Origin: an uncultured bacterium
GTDB taxonomy: Bacteria; Spirochaetota; Leptospiria; Leptospirales; Leptonemataceae
Reading direction: 5' to 3'
NCBI GenBank assembly: GCA_937928085.1
Contig: CALFVU010000008.1
Span: forward strand, 454,175-518,174
Length of the DNA: 64,000 bases
Under the pieces are notes generated by a model. The model searched no databases and was not told the DNA's origin. It saw only the letters and a program-made list of their open reading frames with translations. Shown piece by piece: positions 17,504 through 25,683 of the stretch. Position 1 is the first letter of the stretch, and every line of letters begins with the position of its first letter. Made by a program: the position numbers and the translations under genes.

Positions 17504-18635
17504 CATTAAAAAAAACTATATATATATGAATTATTGTGGTATTTCTCCATTACTTTTTAAAGCTTTTAAAAAAAAGTTTGAATTCGAAAAAAAACTTTCC
17601 AAATTAGGAGTTTTAGTCTTTAAGGAATATCCGAATATTCTTAAAGATTTCAAACAAGGTTTCGGAAAATTACTTCGTACTTCTTCTGAAAATATATCTT
17701 TTGTGAGAAATACAGCAGAAGGATTGTCTTTAATTGCAAATGGCTATCCTTTTGAACCAAACGACGAAATATTAAGCTATGTAAACGAGTATCCTTCGAA
17801 TCATTATCCCTGGAAATTGCAAGAATTAAAAAAAAGAGCTAAACTTAAGTTAATTCCAGATAATCGAAACCTCGTTCAAAATTCTAACGAGATACCCAAT
17901 CGTAATCCTATAGGTTTTACTATAGAAGATATAGAAACATTAACAACGAAAAAAACAAAAATCATAGCAATTAGTAGTGTACAATTTACGTCTGGTTTTG
18001 CAGCAGATTTAAGAAAAATTGGTCAATTTTGTAAAGATCATAAAATTGATTTGGTTGTAGATGCTGCACAAAGTTTGGGAGCAATTCCTTTATATCCCGA
18101 AGAGTATCATATTTCTGCTATTGCTTCTTCTGGTTGGAAATGGTTGCTCGGTCCTTTAGGTAGTGGTATTTTATATACCTCTCCAGAATTTAGAAATAAA
18201 ATCGAAATCACAATGGCTGGTGCGGACCTAATGATTCAAGGAAATGATTATTTAAATCATCAATGGCAACCATTTACTGATGGAAGAAAATTTGAATATA
18301 GCACTATGCCTTATGGGGATATCCTTGCATTAAATGAATGTGTAACGAACATACTAGAACATCAAGTAGAAAATATTCGTAATAAAATCTTTTTTTTGCA
18401 TTTGGTTTTTAAAAAAAACATAACAACAAAGAAAATTAAGTTTCTTAATTTTAATCATAATAATGAATCACCCATTCTTTCTATAGTAGTAGAAAATCCA
18501 GAAAAAGTTGCATCATATTTAAAAGAAAAAAAAATTATTACCACAGTTAGAGGAAATTATTTACGAATTGCCCCCCATTATATGACAACAGAAGAAGAAA
18601 TAGTTATCACGGCTGAGGTTTTAAATTCATTATAA
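17487..18635 (+). CDS. Class V PLP-dependent aminotransferase (cysteine-desulfurase-like)
   Basis: This 382-residue fold-type I PLP enzyme has FVRNTAEGLSLIANG (PLP phosphate region), DLVVDAAQSLGAIPL (the Asp that binds the pyridine N) and SSGWKWLLGPLGSGILY, whose Lys forms the Schiff base. The C-terminal small domain has LRIAPHYMTTEEEI. The family includes cysteine desulfurases, isopenicillin-N epimerase-like proteins and others. The sequence lacks the long Cys loop typical of IscS, so a SufS/CsdA-like or EgtE-like role is possible but unproven. It overlaps the GT2 gene by 17 bases. Confidence 0.82.
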   Translation: MKNPFDIKKNYIYMNYCGISPLLFKAFKKKFEFEKKLSKLGVLVFKEYPNILKDFKQGFGKLLRTSSENISFVRNTAEGLSLIANGYPFEPNDEILSYVNEYPSNHYPWKLQELKKRAKLKLIPDNRNLVQNSNEIPNRNPIGFTIEDIETLTTKKTKIIAISSVQFTSGFAADLRKIGQFCKDHKIDLVVDAAQSLGAIPLYPEEYHISAIASSGWKWLLGPLGSGILYTSPEFRNKIEITMAGADLMIQGNDYLNHQWQPFTDGRKFEYSTMPYGDILALNECVTNILEHQVENIRNKIFFLHLVFKKNITTKKIKFLNFNHNNESPILSIVVENPEKVASYLKEKKIITTVRGNYLRIAPHYMTTEEEIVITAEVLNSL

Positions 18636-18683
18636 ATGAATTTTTTTAAAAGAATCTTAAAAATTCTTGCCTATTTTAGAATC

Positions 18684-18702
18684 ATAATTATTTTATAATT
18701 AT
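18684..18702 (+). promoter_or_regulatory. Double palindrome upstream of ahpC, candidate PerR/Fur-type operator
   Basis: ATAATTAT occurs twice, separated by TTT, forming an inverted repeat that overlaps a TATAAT box (18694-18699) about 40 bases before the ahpC start. Peroxiredoxin genes are often controlled by PerR, whose box is an AT-rich interrupted palindrome. This element is similar but not identical to that consensus, and AT-rich palindromes arise easily in this genome, so the call is tentative. Confidence 0.3.
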
Positions 18703-18737
18703 ATTAAATTTAAAATAATTCTAAAAGGAGAAAAAAT

Positions 18738-19337
18738 ATGCAAGAAAATTGTTTACAAGTTGGACAAAAAGCACCAGATTTTACAGCTGAAGCGGTCGTG
18801 GGAAAACAGTTTCAAAAAATTTCTTTATCAGATTATAAGGGCAAGTATGTAGTACTATTTTTCTACCCATTAGATTTTACTTTTGTTTGCCCTACAGAAA
18901 TTATTGCTTTTGATGAAATGTATTCTGAATTTAAAAAACTGGGGGCTGAAATATTAGGTGTTAGTGTAGACAGTAAATACAGTCATTTAGCTTGGATCAA
19001 TACCCCTAGAAAAGAAGGTGGATTAGGAAGTCTTCAATTTCCGTTAATTTCTGACATTACTAAAGAGATTTCTCGTAAGTATAATGTTTTAATCGAAGAT
19101 GCGGGCGTTTCTTTACGAGGTGTATTTATTATTGATCAAAAAGGAATTTTAAAAGTTTCTATTGTAAATAACAATAACATAGGAAGAAATGTGAATGAAA
19201 TTCTAAGATTAGTAAAAGCTGATAAGTTTGTAGAAGAACATCCTGGAGAGGTATGTCCTGCTAATTGGGATGAAGGAAAAGAAACTATGAAAGCTGATGT
19301 AGAAAAATCTAAAGAATACTTTAAAAAATATGCATAA
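18738..19337 (+). CDS. ahpC: Alkyl hydroperoxide reductase / 2-Cys peroxiredoxin
   Basis: AhpC reduces hydrogen peroxide, organic peroxides and peroxynitrite in the cytosol. This 199-residue protein has the peroxidatic Cys in [17 protein letters not shown] (about residue 51) and the resolving Cys in [10 protein letters not shown] (about residue 170), so it is a typical 2-Cys enzyme with an intact C-terminal YF-like tail (KEYFKKYA). A clear Shine-Dalgarno (AAAAGGAG, 18723-18730) precedes ATG 18738, stronger than in most neighbours and consistent with high expression. It is monocistronic, with its own leader and a terminator hairpin behind it. No ahpF is nearby. Confidence 0.96.
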   Translation: MQENCLQVGQKAPDFTAEAVVGKQFQKISLSDYKGKYVVLFFYPLDFTFVCPTEIIAFDEMYSEFKKLGAEILGVSVDSKYSHLAWINTPRKEGGLGSLQFPLISDITKEISRKYNVLIEDAGVSLRGVFIIDQKGILKVSIVNNNNIGRNVNEILRLVKADKFVEEHPGEVCPANWDEGKETMKADVEKSKEYFKKYA

Positions 19338-19341
19338 ATCA

Positions 19342-19376
19342 TATAGCGGCTTATTTTTATGCCGCTATAAATTTTA
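19342..19376 (+). terminator. Rho-independent terminator of ahpC
   Basis: A nine-base-pair GC-rich stem (TATAGCGGC pairing with GCCGCTATA at 19361-19369) closes a ten-base AT loop and is followed by AAATTTT. It lies 5 bases after the ahpC stop and is by far the most GC-rich hairpin in the intergenic sequence here. It may also help end transcription arriving from nadD on the other strand. Confidence 0.75.
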
Positions 19377-19389
19377 CATATTATAAATT

Positions 19390-20013
19390 TTACATATAAA
19401 GATAATTTTTTTTTATAATACAAAAAGCTTCGTAAGTTATACAGTCTTTTAATTTAGAATAATCATAACCAATTCGAATTTTTTCTCTAATTTCTTTCGC
19501 TTTACATGATTTCGGAGAAAAATCGATTATATAAAAGTTAGCTACAGGATAAATACTTTTTATTTTTTCGATTTTCTTTTCAATATGTTCTTTGGTCATT
19601 TGATTTCTTCTAATGATAAAAAAAGGGTAATAAGTAAAAATCCATTCAATTTCTTTCCATAGGTGTAAACTTTCAAGAATATCACTTCCTATTAAAATAC
19701 CTGTTTTTATTGAATCTTGTATAACTCGTAAAGTTTCTACAGTATATGAAATTTTTTTTTGTTTTAGTTCAATATCAAGAATTTTGATTTTTTTTAAAAG
19801 TTCTTTATGAAAATAGGATTGCAAAGAATATTGTATCATTTCTAATCGTATTTCGGCAGGTGCATAGTCTTCTTTTTTTTTAAAAGGAGACTGATAGTTT
19901 GGAATGAGGAATATTTCTAAACATATAGAATTTCTTAAAACATATTCAATGGTTTCTAAATGACCTTTATGTATAGGATTAAAAGAACCTCCATAAATCA
20001 ATCGGGGTATCAT
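19390..20013 (-). CDS. nadD: Nicotinate-nucleotide adenylyltransferase
   Basis: NadD adenylylates nicotinate mononucleotide to deamido-NAD in NAD synthesis. This 207-residue protein starts MIPRLIYGGSFNPIHKGH with the HxGH nucleotidyl-transfer motif (HKGH). It continues with FLIPNYQSPFKK, the substrate-loop motif, and ILIGSDILESLHLWKEIEWI, which corresponds to GxDxxxxLxxW. The C-terminal ISST-type motif reads SCKAKEIREKI, a variation at the ATP phosphate contact. The start ATG overlaps the proA stop in an ATGA arrangement. The proA-nadD order is also found in Leptospira-type genomes, to my knowledge. Confidence 0.93.
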   Translation of the reverse strand: MIPRLIYGGSFNPIHKGHLETIEYVLRNSICLEIFLIPNYQSPFKKKEDYAPAEIRLEMIQYSLQSYFHKELLKKIKILDIELKQKKISYTVETLRVIQDSIKTGILIGSDILESLHLWKEIEWIFTYYPFFIIRRNQMTKEHIEKKIEKIKSIYPVANFYIIDFSPKSCKAKEIREKIRIGYDYSKLKDCITYEAFCIIKKNYLYM

Positions 20014-21302
20014 GTTCTAATTTGACCATTGCCTCTTAAAACATAAACCGTTGTTGTTAAATCTTTAAGTCCCATAGGACCACGCACATGGAATCTTCCT
20101 GTAGAAATTCCGATTTCTGAACCCATGCCCATCTGTCCACCATCATGAAATCGTGTTGAGCAATTAATAAAAATAGCGGCACTGTCTACTTTTTTCTGAA
20201 AGGCTTCGATACTGGATTGGTTCTCAGAAACAATTGCTTCTGAATGGGCACTACCGTATTTATGGATAAACTCAATTGCTTCTTCTATATTATCGACAAT
20301 TTTTACAGATAAACGTTCATCCAGATACTCAGTGGAATATTCTTTATCGGGATCTTCAATTTTTTTTATTTCGGGATCTATTGCTAAAGTTCTTTCGCAT
20401 CCTAATAAACTGACACCAGCTTTTTTTAGAGCATAAAATAATTCTTTTATATATGGAAAATCTTTATGAATAATTAAATTTTCTATAGCATTACATACAG
20501 AAGGTCTTTGTAGTTTTGCATTAATAGCGATTTGAATACTTTTTTCTAAATTAGCATATTGATCAATATATAAATTGCAAACTCCTTTATCATGTTTAAC
20601 AACAGGAATTTTTGTATTACTTGTAACAAATTGAATTAAAGCTTCACCACCTCTAGGTACGACTAAATCAATCGATTGATCTTCTTGTAAAAAAGCTAAC
20701 ATACAAGCTCTATCGGTTTCTTCTATAAATTTTACACAATTAGGATTTATTTTTTCCATTTCTAATGCTTTTATAAAAAAATGATGTAAGATTAAGTTCG
20801 TATTGAGAGCTTCTTTGCCACCTCTTAAGATTACAGAATTTCCACTTTTTACGCATAAAGCACCTACATCGATTGTTACATTTGGACGGGACTCATATAC
20901 GATGAAGATAGTACCGATGGGAACTCTTTTTTGGATTAGTTCGATTCCGTTAGATAAAGTATACCCTTTCACAATTTCTCCAATAGGATCAGGTAAAGAA
21001 ATGATATCTTCTATTGTTTGAATCATTTCTTTTGTTCGCTTTTCATTTATGGTAAGCCTCTCGATTAAAGAAGGTGCAAGTTGATTTTTTTTTGCATTTT
21101 CTAAATCTACTTGATTTTTTTGTAATAAAATCTTTTGGTTTTCTAAGTCCGATAAAAGTTTGATCAGATTTTTTAAAACTTGATTTCTTTGTTGGATCGT
21201 GGTCTGCCTGATTTCATAAAAAGCTTTTTTTGCAGAAATAGAAATTTCTCTAGCATAGTTTTTGTAGTTTTGAGCTTTTTCTAATAATTGTACTTCCACC
21301 AT
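20010..21302 (-). CDS. proA: Gamma-glutamyl phosphate reductase
   Basis: ProA reduces gamma-glutamyl phosphate with NADPH to glutamate semialdehyde in proline synthesis. This 430-residue protein has the catalytic Cys in LQRPSVCNAIENLI, with VPRGGEALI, HDKGVCN and FIHKYGSAHSEAI as family motifs, and ends GQMGMGSEIGISTGRFHVRG ... GLKDLTT. The length is typical. ProB is not adjacent. An eight-base-pair AT inverted repeat (21301-21322) covers the start region and could mask initiation, but it may be chance in such AT-rich DNA. Confidence 0.96.
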   Translation of the reverse strand: MVEVQLLEKAQNYKNYAREISISAKKAFYEIRQTTIQQRNQVLKNLIKLLSDLENQKILLQKNQVDLENAKKNQLAPSLIERLTINEKRTKEMIQTIEDIISLPDPIGEIVKGYTLSNGIELIQKRVPIGTIFIVYESRPNVTIDVGALCVKSGNSVILRGGKEALNTNLILHHFFIKALEMEKINPNCVKFIEETDRACMLAFLQEDQSIDLVVPRGGEALIQFVTSNTKIPVVKHDKGVCNLYIDQYANLEKSIQIAINAKLQRPSVCNAIENLIIHKDFPYIKELFYALKKAGVSLLGCERTLAIDPEIKKIEDPDKEYSTEYLDERLSVKIVDNIEEAIEFIHKYGSAHSEAIVSENQSSIEAFQKKVDSAAIFINCSTRFHDGGQMGMGSEIGISTGRFHVRGPMGLKDLTTTVYVLRGNGQIRT

Positions 21303-21340
21303 AAGAAATTTTTTTTTCTTATACAGAAAAAAGCAAGAAT

Positions 21341-22063
21341 TTATTGATTTAAAGGATTGGGTGGAAGTTGTATTTTATTTTTTTGCTCTTCAAGTAATTT
21401 TTGATTTTTTTCGATTTGCAAAATTACATTTTCTAAATTTTGCTTTTTTGTTTTCTCTAATTCTTGAATCATATTAAACTTACTTTTTTCATAAACTCCA
21501 AGAATATCTTTTTTTTGTTCCCGAAACGTAACAATGATTTTCTCTCCCGCTTCGATAATTTGTTTTTGGCTTCCGTCTATATTAGAAACTTCTACTCTTC
21601 CTTCATTTACGGCAATCAAAGATTCAGAATGATTAGCTTCTATATATAATTCAGTTCCTCTGACAGAAGCAATAGCTGTAGGACTTTGGATATCTAGTTT
21701 AATTTTTTTATCTTTTTCTTTATTTACTTTTGATAATATTTCTCCATTTTGTAAACTGATTTTATATTCTTCTTCTTGATTCGTTTTTATGATTTTATTT
21801 AATTTTATCTGAGAATTTGCACCAATTTTTACAATTACCCCATTTGATAATTGTAAGTTCAAGTAAGCATCTTTTTCTGTTTTAATAATATCATTTTCGG
21901 TAAGAATAGTATTTACTGTAATAGGGATGCTCTTACTTTCTTTTATAATGTAAGAATTTCCTTTTTTAAAAACTACTAAAGCTTTAGAATTACCCAAAAC
22001 CAAATTTGGGATCAAGGTGCTTATTAAAATAAACAAAAACAATGCAATTTCTTTTTTTTTCAT
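21341..22063 (-). CDS. Exported FecR-domain protein
   Basis: This 240-residue protein has a signal peptide (MKKKEIALFLFILISTLIPNLVLG). The mature part contains a FecR/SH3-like segment: LTENDIIKTEKDAYLNLQLSNGVIVKIGANSQIKL, then the hallmark SPTAIASVRGTELYIEA, then VNEGRVEVSN and an IEAGEKI step. A Lys/Glu/Asn-rich helical tail follows (residues 190-240). Stand-alone periplasmic FecR proteins are common in spirochaetes. Their role is not established and they are not necessarily linked to iron sensing, since no sigma factor or TonB receptor is near. It has a GGAGAG Shine-Dalgarno and diverges from hfq. Confidence 0.8.
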   Translation of the reverse strand: MKKKEIALFLFILISTLIPNLVLGNSKALVVFKKGNSYIIKESKSIPITVNTILTENDIIKTEKDAYLNLQLSNGVIVKIGANSQIKLNKIIKTNQEEEYKISLQNGEILSKVNKEKDKKIKLDIQSPTAIASVRGTELYIEANHSESLIAVNEGRVEVSNIDGSQKQIIEAGEKIIVTFREQKKDILGVYEKSKFNMIQELEKTKKQNLENVILQIEKNQKLLEEQKNKIQLPPNPLNQ

Positions 22064-22205
22064 ATTTCTCTCCTTGTTATTAGACTATAAAAAAAACAAA
22101 TTAGTTCTTTATTTTCTAAATTTTTTATACAAATTATGATTTTGTTTTTTTAATTTACACTAATCAATGAATAAATAATTTGCTTTATTAGAGGAAGGTG
22201 TGACA

Positions 22206-22502
22206 ATGTCTAACAAGTATGGGGCTATAGAACAAAATCAAATAATAGACAAAGCAAGAAAAAGAAGACTTTTAGTTCAAGTTTTTCTAAAAAACGGAGT
22301 CATTTTAAAAGGAAAAATAATACGATTTGATCTTTTTACAATTCTTCTTAAGTCCGAAGAAGAGTTTATCTTAGTTTATAAACATGCTATTTCTACGATT
22401 ATACCTCTTAAAAAACCAAAAAAAAAAGAGAAAAAGTTAAACGATAAAAGCAATAAATCAAAAAAAACTTATAAAATACAAAAAAAGAAACATGATGTAT
22501 AA
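22206..22502 (+). CDS. hfq: RNA-binding protein Hfq with a basic C-terminal tail
   Basis: Hfq forms a hexameric ring that binds U-rich sRNA ends and A-rich mRNA sites. The Sm core is clear: NQIIDKARKRRLLVQVFLKNGVILKGKIIRFDLFTILL (Sm1) and FILVYKHAISTIIP, which contains the Sm2 motif YKHAIST. I chose ATG 22206 because GAGGAAGG lies about 8 bases upstream. The GTG at 22200 is also in frame. The 30-residue tail is almost entirely Lys/Asn/Ser, with about half the residues basic, unlike the acidic-tipped tail of E. coli Hfq. The stop overlaps the following glycosyltransferase start by 11 bases. Confidence 0.92.
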   Translation: MSNKYGAIEQNQIIDKARKRRLLVQVFLKNGVILKGKIIRFDLFTILLKSEEEFILVYKHAISTIIPLKKPKKKEKKLNDKSNKSKKTYKIQKKKHDV

Positions 22503-23604
22503 AATTGCTGTAGATGCAAGACCATTAAGCTCTTCAGTTACTGGAATTTCCAGAACTATATCAAAAATCATAGAAAATATAGATTTTCCCTTTGAGTTTT
22601 ATTTACTTTCCCATCTACCTATACATAAAGACTTTGTTTATTTATTAGAGAAAAAAAATGTACATTGGAAAGTGTTACGAATTACTTTTTTTTCAAAAAA
22701 GGGAGGGAGCTGGTTTTTAATAGATTTACCTTATTATTTAAATTATTTTTTAAAACCTGATATATATTGGGGTACACAACAAACTATACCTTATTTCTTA
22801 AAGAAAACAATCAAAACTTTGATTACACTACATGATTTTGTAGCTTTTTTTTATCCCGAATCAATGAAAACATTAGCATTATATCAGCAAAAGTTTTTTT
22901 TCAAAAATAGTTTAAAAACAGCGAATCAAATCGTTTGCAATTCTAAAAGTACTGCAAAAGATCTAAATAAATTATTTCCGTTTATAAACAATGTTAATGT
23001 AATTTATCATGGATTTGATAAACCAAAAATAATTAAAAAAATTGAACATCCTTTATTGAAAAAAAACTTTATATTGGCTGTTTCTACTATAGAACCCCGT
23101 AAAAACTATATTACACTTTTAGAAGCTTATTTTAATTATTTTTTATCAGAAAAAAAAGAACCATATTATTTAGTTATTATTGGAAAAAAAGGATGGGAAT
23201 CTGAATCATTTTATAAAAGATTAGAAGAAATCCAAAATCGAACTAAAACCGTATTTATTTTGGAAAATATTTCGGATCAAGCTTTATATAATTTTTATCA
23301 AAATTGTGCATTTTTCTGTCTACCTTCTTTGTACGAAGGATTTGGTATTCCAGTAATTGAGGCATTGTCTTTTTCTAAGCATTTAATTCTTTCTGATATT
23401 CCAGTTTTTAGAGAAATTGCTGAAACTTACGCAACGTTTTTACCACCCAATGATATTCAAAATTGGAGTAAAATGATAAAACAATATGTAGAATTACATA
23501 GAAAAAAACGTTTAAAACCTATTCAATTCAATCACTCTCAATTTAGTTGGAAAAAATCAGCAAAATATTATAAAGATTGTTTTAATTCGTTAATTTCTTC
23601 CTGA
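22492..23604 (+). CDS. Glycosyltransferase, GT4 family
   Basis: This is a 370-residue GT-B protein. The N-terminal domain starts YKIAVDARPLSSSVTGISR, and the C-terminal domain has ILAVSTIEPRKNYITLLEAY and the donor-site motif CLPSLYEGFGIPVIEALSF. These are the features of retaining GT4 mannosyl/galactosyltransferases of the WbaZ/MtfB type. It starts inside the end of hfq (ATG 22492 or 22495), so translation may be coupled. Its 3' end overlaps the convergent bactofilin gene by 37 bases. The glycan made is unknown. Confidence 0.87.
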   Translation: MMYKIAVDARPLSSSVTGISRTISKIIENIDFPFEFYLLSHLPIHKDFVYLLEKKNVHWKVLRITFFSKKGGSWFLIDLPYYLNYFLKPDIYWGTQQTIPYFLKKTIKTLITLHDFVAFFYPESMKTLALYQQKFFFKNSLKTANQIVCNSKSTAKDLNKLFPFINNVNVIYHGFDKPKIIKKIEHPLLKKNFILAVSTIEPRKNYITLLEAYFNYFLSEKKEPYYLVIIGKKGWESESFYKRLEEIQNRTKTVFILENISDQALYNFYQNCAFFCLPSLYEGFGIPVIEALSFSKHLILSDIPVFREIAETYATFLPPNDIQNWSKMIKQYVELHRKKRLKPIQFNHSQFSWKKSAKYYKDCFNSLISS

Positions 23605-23960
23605 GTTAGCATCTCGCAATTTCCATCGAAGATAACACCCTCTGCAATTAAAAGCTTTGCTGTACGAATATTTCCAATGATTTTTCCACTATTTAGCATT
23701 TCGATTTTTTGAAAAGCTTCTACATTTCCAATAACTTCTCCCCCTGCAATGAGAGTTCCTACTTTAATATTCGCTTTTACTTTTCCTTTTTCTCCTATAA
23801 TTAAAGTTCCTTTCGATCGTATTTCTCCTTCGAAATAACCATTAATTTGTAAGGATCGTTCAAATTCTAATAAACCATAAAAGTGGGTTCCATCTTCGAA
23901 TACAGTACTCTCTTCTTGTTCAGATGCAATTTTTTTAATCATAACATCGAAATTTTTCAA
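23568..23960 (-). CDS. Bactofilin
   Basis: This 130-residue protein has the bactofilin (DUF583) beta-helix core: THFYGLLEFERSLQINGYFEG, GTLIIGEKGKVKANIKVGTLIAGGEVIGNVEAF and SGKIIGNIRTAKLLIAEGVIFDGNCEM. Bactofilins polymerise without nucleotide into filaments that bind the inner membrane and scaffold wall-modifying enzymes. In spirochaetes they have been linked to cell shape and helicity. The N-terminus is short and the protein ends soon after the helix. The last 37 bases overlap the convergent glycosyltransferase gene. The alternative start is Met7. Confidence 0.9.
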   Translation of the reverse strand: MKNFDVMIKKIASEQEESTVFEDGTHFYGLLEFERSLQINGYFEGEIRSKGTLIIGEKGKVKANIKVGTLIAGGEVIGNVEAFQKIEMLNSGKIIGNIRTAKLLIAEGVIFDGNCEMLTQEEINELKQSL

Positions 23961-23978
23961 AACGATTTTCTGACAATT

Positions 23979-24197
23979 TTATTTTGTCTTCATTACAAAC
24001 ACTCCATCCCAATCCTCAGGAGGAGGATTTTTTAGATATTCTTTACATCTTTCTATGTATAATAAACTTGGGCCGTCTTCTGGTTCTATTTCCAAAGCTT
24101 TTTGAAATTCTTCTAAAGATTCCTTCCATTTTCTTTGTTTATAGAGCATAAGTGCTTTATTATACTGTTCTAATAATTGAAGTTTTTTTTTATCCAT
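23979..24197 (-). CDS. Small TPR protein with cyclase-type C-terminal tail
   Basis: This 72-residue protein contains about one and a half TPR helices (EQYNKALMLYKQRKWKESLEEFQKALEIEPEDGPSLLYIERC) followed by NPPPEDWDGVFVMKTK. The same TPR plus PPPEDWDG ending is common at the C-terminus of class III adenylate/guanylate cyclases in Leptospira and other bacteria. Here it stands alone with its own ATG and no cyclase frame upstream. It could be a free-standing regulator or a leftover of a lost cyclase. It is followed 18 bases later by bactofilin and preceded 9 bases earlier by the aldo/keto reductase. Confidence 0.75.
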   Translation of the reverse strand: MDKKKLQLLEQYNKALMLYKQRKWKESLEEFQKALEIEPEDGPSLLYIERCKEYLKNPPPEDWDGVFVMKTK

Positions 24198-24206
24198 AAT
24201 TGCAAT

Positions 24207-25682
24207 CTAGAAAATAGAAATCAAGTTATTAGCAACAATTTTTTTTTCTGGAATTTCTATGCTATATATTTTTTGTAGTTGCCTTACATAAAGGACTCGC
24301 CTCATTCCAGTTAAAACAGTGTGTATTTTGTCATTAAGTAGTATATAAACAATTTGTAAATTTAAGGGTAGGTTTTTAAGATTTTCATCAAAGGATTGTA
24401 ATTTGTTTTCGATTTCTTTCATTTTTAGAGAATTTTTATATGATATATATTTTGGTAGAAACGAAAGAGTATAATTAAGTATTTTGATATATTCATAATA
24501 AATTTCCATAATTTGTAGTAACTCTTGTTTTTCTTTTAGATCTTCTAAAAGAAATTTAATATAAGACACTGTTTTTTGGAAAGGAATTATTAAATTTTGA
24601 ATCAATGCATAAGTTGCCTCCACATCGCTTAATAAATTTTTATAATAATTAATAGTTTCATAAGGTGAGGGATATGTTTCATCGAATTGAAAATGTTTTT
24701 CGGATAAAATTTTTAAAAAAATATTTTCCAGAACTTTTAATTGATTTTCTAACTGAATCATAACTGATTCTGGATTTTCTTCTCCTTCTTTAAATTCAGA
24801 GGGAGGGATACAAAAGCGATATAATTGATTGTTATAAAAAGAATTAAAAGGTCTGTTAGTTATAATCCATAGATGATATTTTCTTGCTATATCAATCAAT
24901 GATTCGTTATTGTAGTACAACTCTTTATAACCAATTTCTAATAAATTTGCTGGTAATTGAATGACTTTAAATCCAGGTGGTGCTATTTTTAAAATACTTA
25001 AGATATCCACATTTTCTTTATGTTGTGGGGGTAAAACAAGTGTATTAGAAGAAATTCCATAATATCGAATTTTTTTCTCTTCTCTTTTTTTTTCTAAAAA
25101 TAGTAAAGAAGATTCTAATTTTTTTAGATATTCTTTTTTTTCCATAGTTTTTAACAAATGCTCTGGATTTTGTAATAAATAAACATCAATTGTCTCTACT
25201 CCTAATCGTTTTTTGGAAATCTTTATTTCTGTATCTAAAAAGTTTGGATGTATAGAATAATACAGATAATTAGAAATTGGTATAACATCTTTTAAAGAAT
25301 GATGATTATCTAAATGAATCTTTAAATTTTTTCCTTGCAAGTATCCACCTTTTGTAATTAGAATCACCTGACTTCGAGTAATTCTTTTTGCATCTATCAA
25401 TTCTTTTAAAGTATTACCAATTAAGATTTCAGAAGCTCCATCTCCATAATTCGAAGCTGTATCCACAACATTGATTCCAGATAAAAGAGCTTCCCTCAAT
25501 GCGTCTTTATGTTCTTTAACTAAAAAGTGGGTTCGATAAGTTCCAAATCCTAAACGAGAAGGTAGAAACTCTAAGTCTTTGATTTCTGAATACAAAGTTT
25601 CTTTTTTAATGTTTGGAAAATTTTCTAAAATAGATCGAAAATATTCTTTTGTATCTTTTTTAGTAGCATATCCCGAATACAT
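24207..25682 (-). CDS. Aldo/keto reductase with a long helical insertion
   Basis: This 491-residue protein's N-terminal 300 residues form a NADPH aldo/keto reductase barrel: LGFGTYRTH, GINVVDTASNYGDGASEILIG (Asp and Tyr of the tetrad), ILITKGGYLQG (Lys) and YYSIHPNFLD (His). The final strand and cofactor loop appear near the C-terminus (HTVLTGMRRVLYVRQL, about residue 455). Between them lie some 150 charged helical residues absent from ordinary family members, which run 300-340 residues. The insertion is unrecognised and may be a partner-binding module. Substrate is unknown. There is 1 base between its start and the upstream gene's stop. Confidence 0.8.
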   Translation of the reverse strand: MYSGYATKKDTKEYFRSILENFPNIKKETLYSEIKDLEFLPSRLGFGTYRTHFLVKEHKDALREALLSGINVVDTASNYGDGASEILIGNTLKELIDAKRITRSQVILITKGGYLQGKNLKIHLDNHHSLKDVIPISNYLYYSIHPNFLDTEIKISKKRLGVETIDVYLLQNPEHLLKTMEKKEYLKKLESSLLFLEKKREEKKIRYYGISSNTLVLPPQHKENVDILSILKIAPPGFKVIQLPANLLEIGYKELYYNNESLIDIARKYHLWIITNRPFNSFYNNQLYRFCIPPSEFKEGEENPESVMIQLENQLKVLENIFLKILSEKHFQFDETYPSPYETINYYKNLLSDVEATYALIQNLIIPFQKTVSYIKFLLEDLKEKQELLQIMEIYYEYIKILNYTLSFLPKYISYKNSLKMKEIENKLQSFDENLKNLPLNLQIVYILLNDKIHTVLTGMRRVLYVRQLQKIYSIEIPEKKIVANNLISIF

Positions 25683-25683
25683 T

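Noticed and set aside
21301..21322. Hairpin over the proA start as a translational switch
   Set aside because: The stem is eight base pairs with only one G-C and a homopolymer loop, which is weak and common by chance here.
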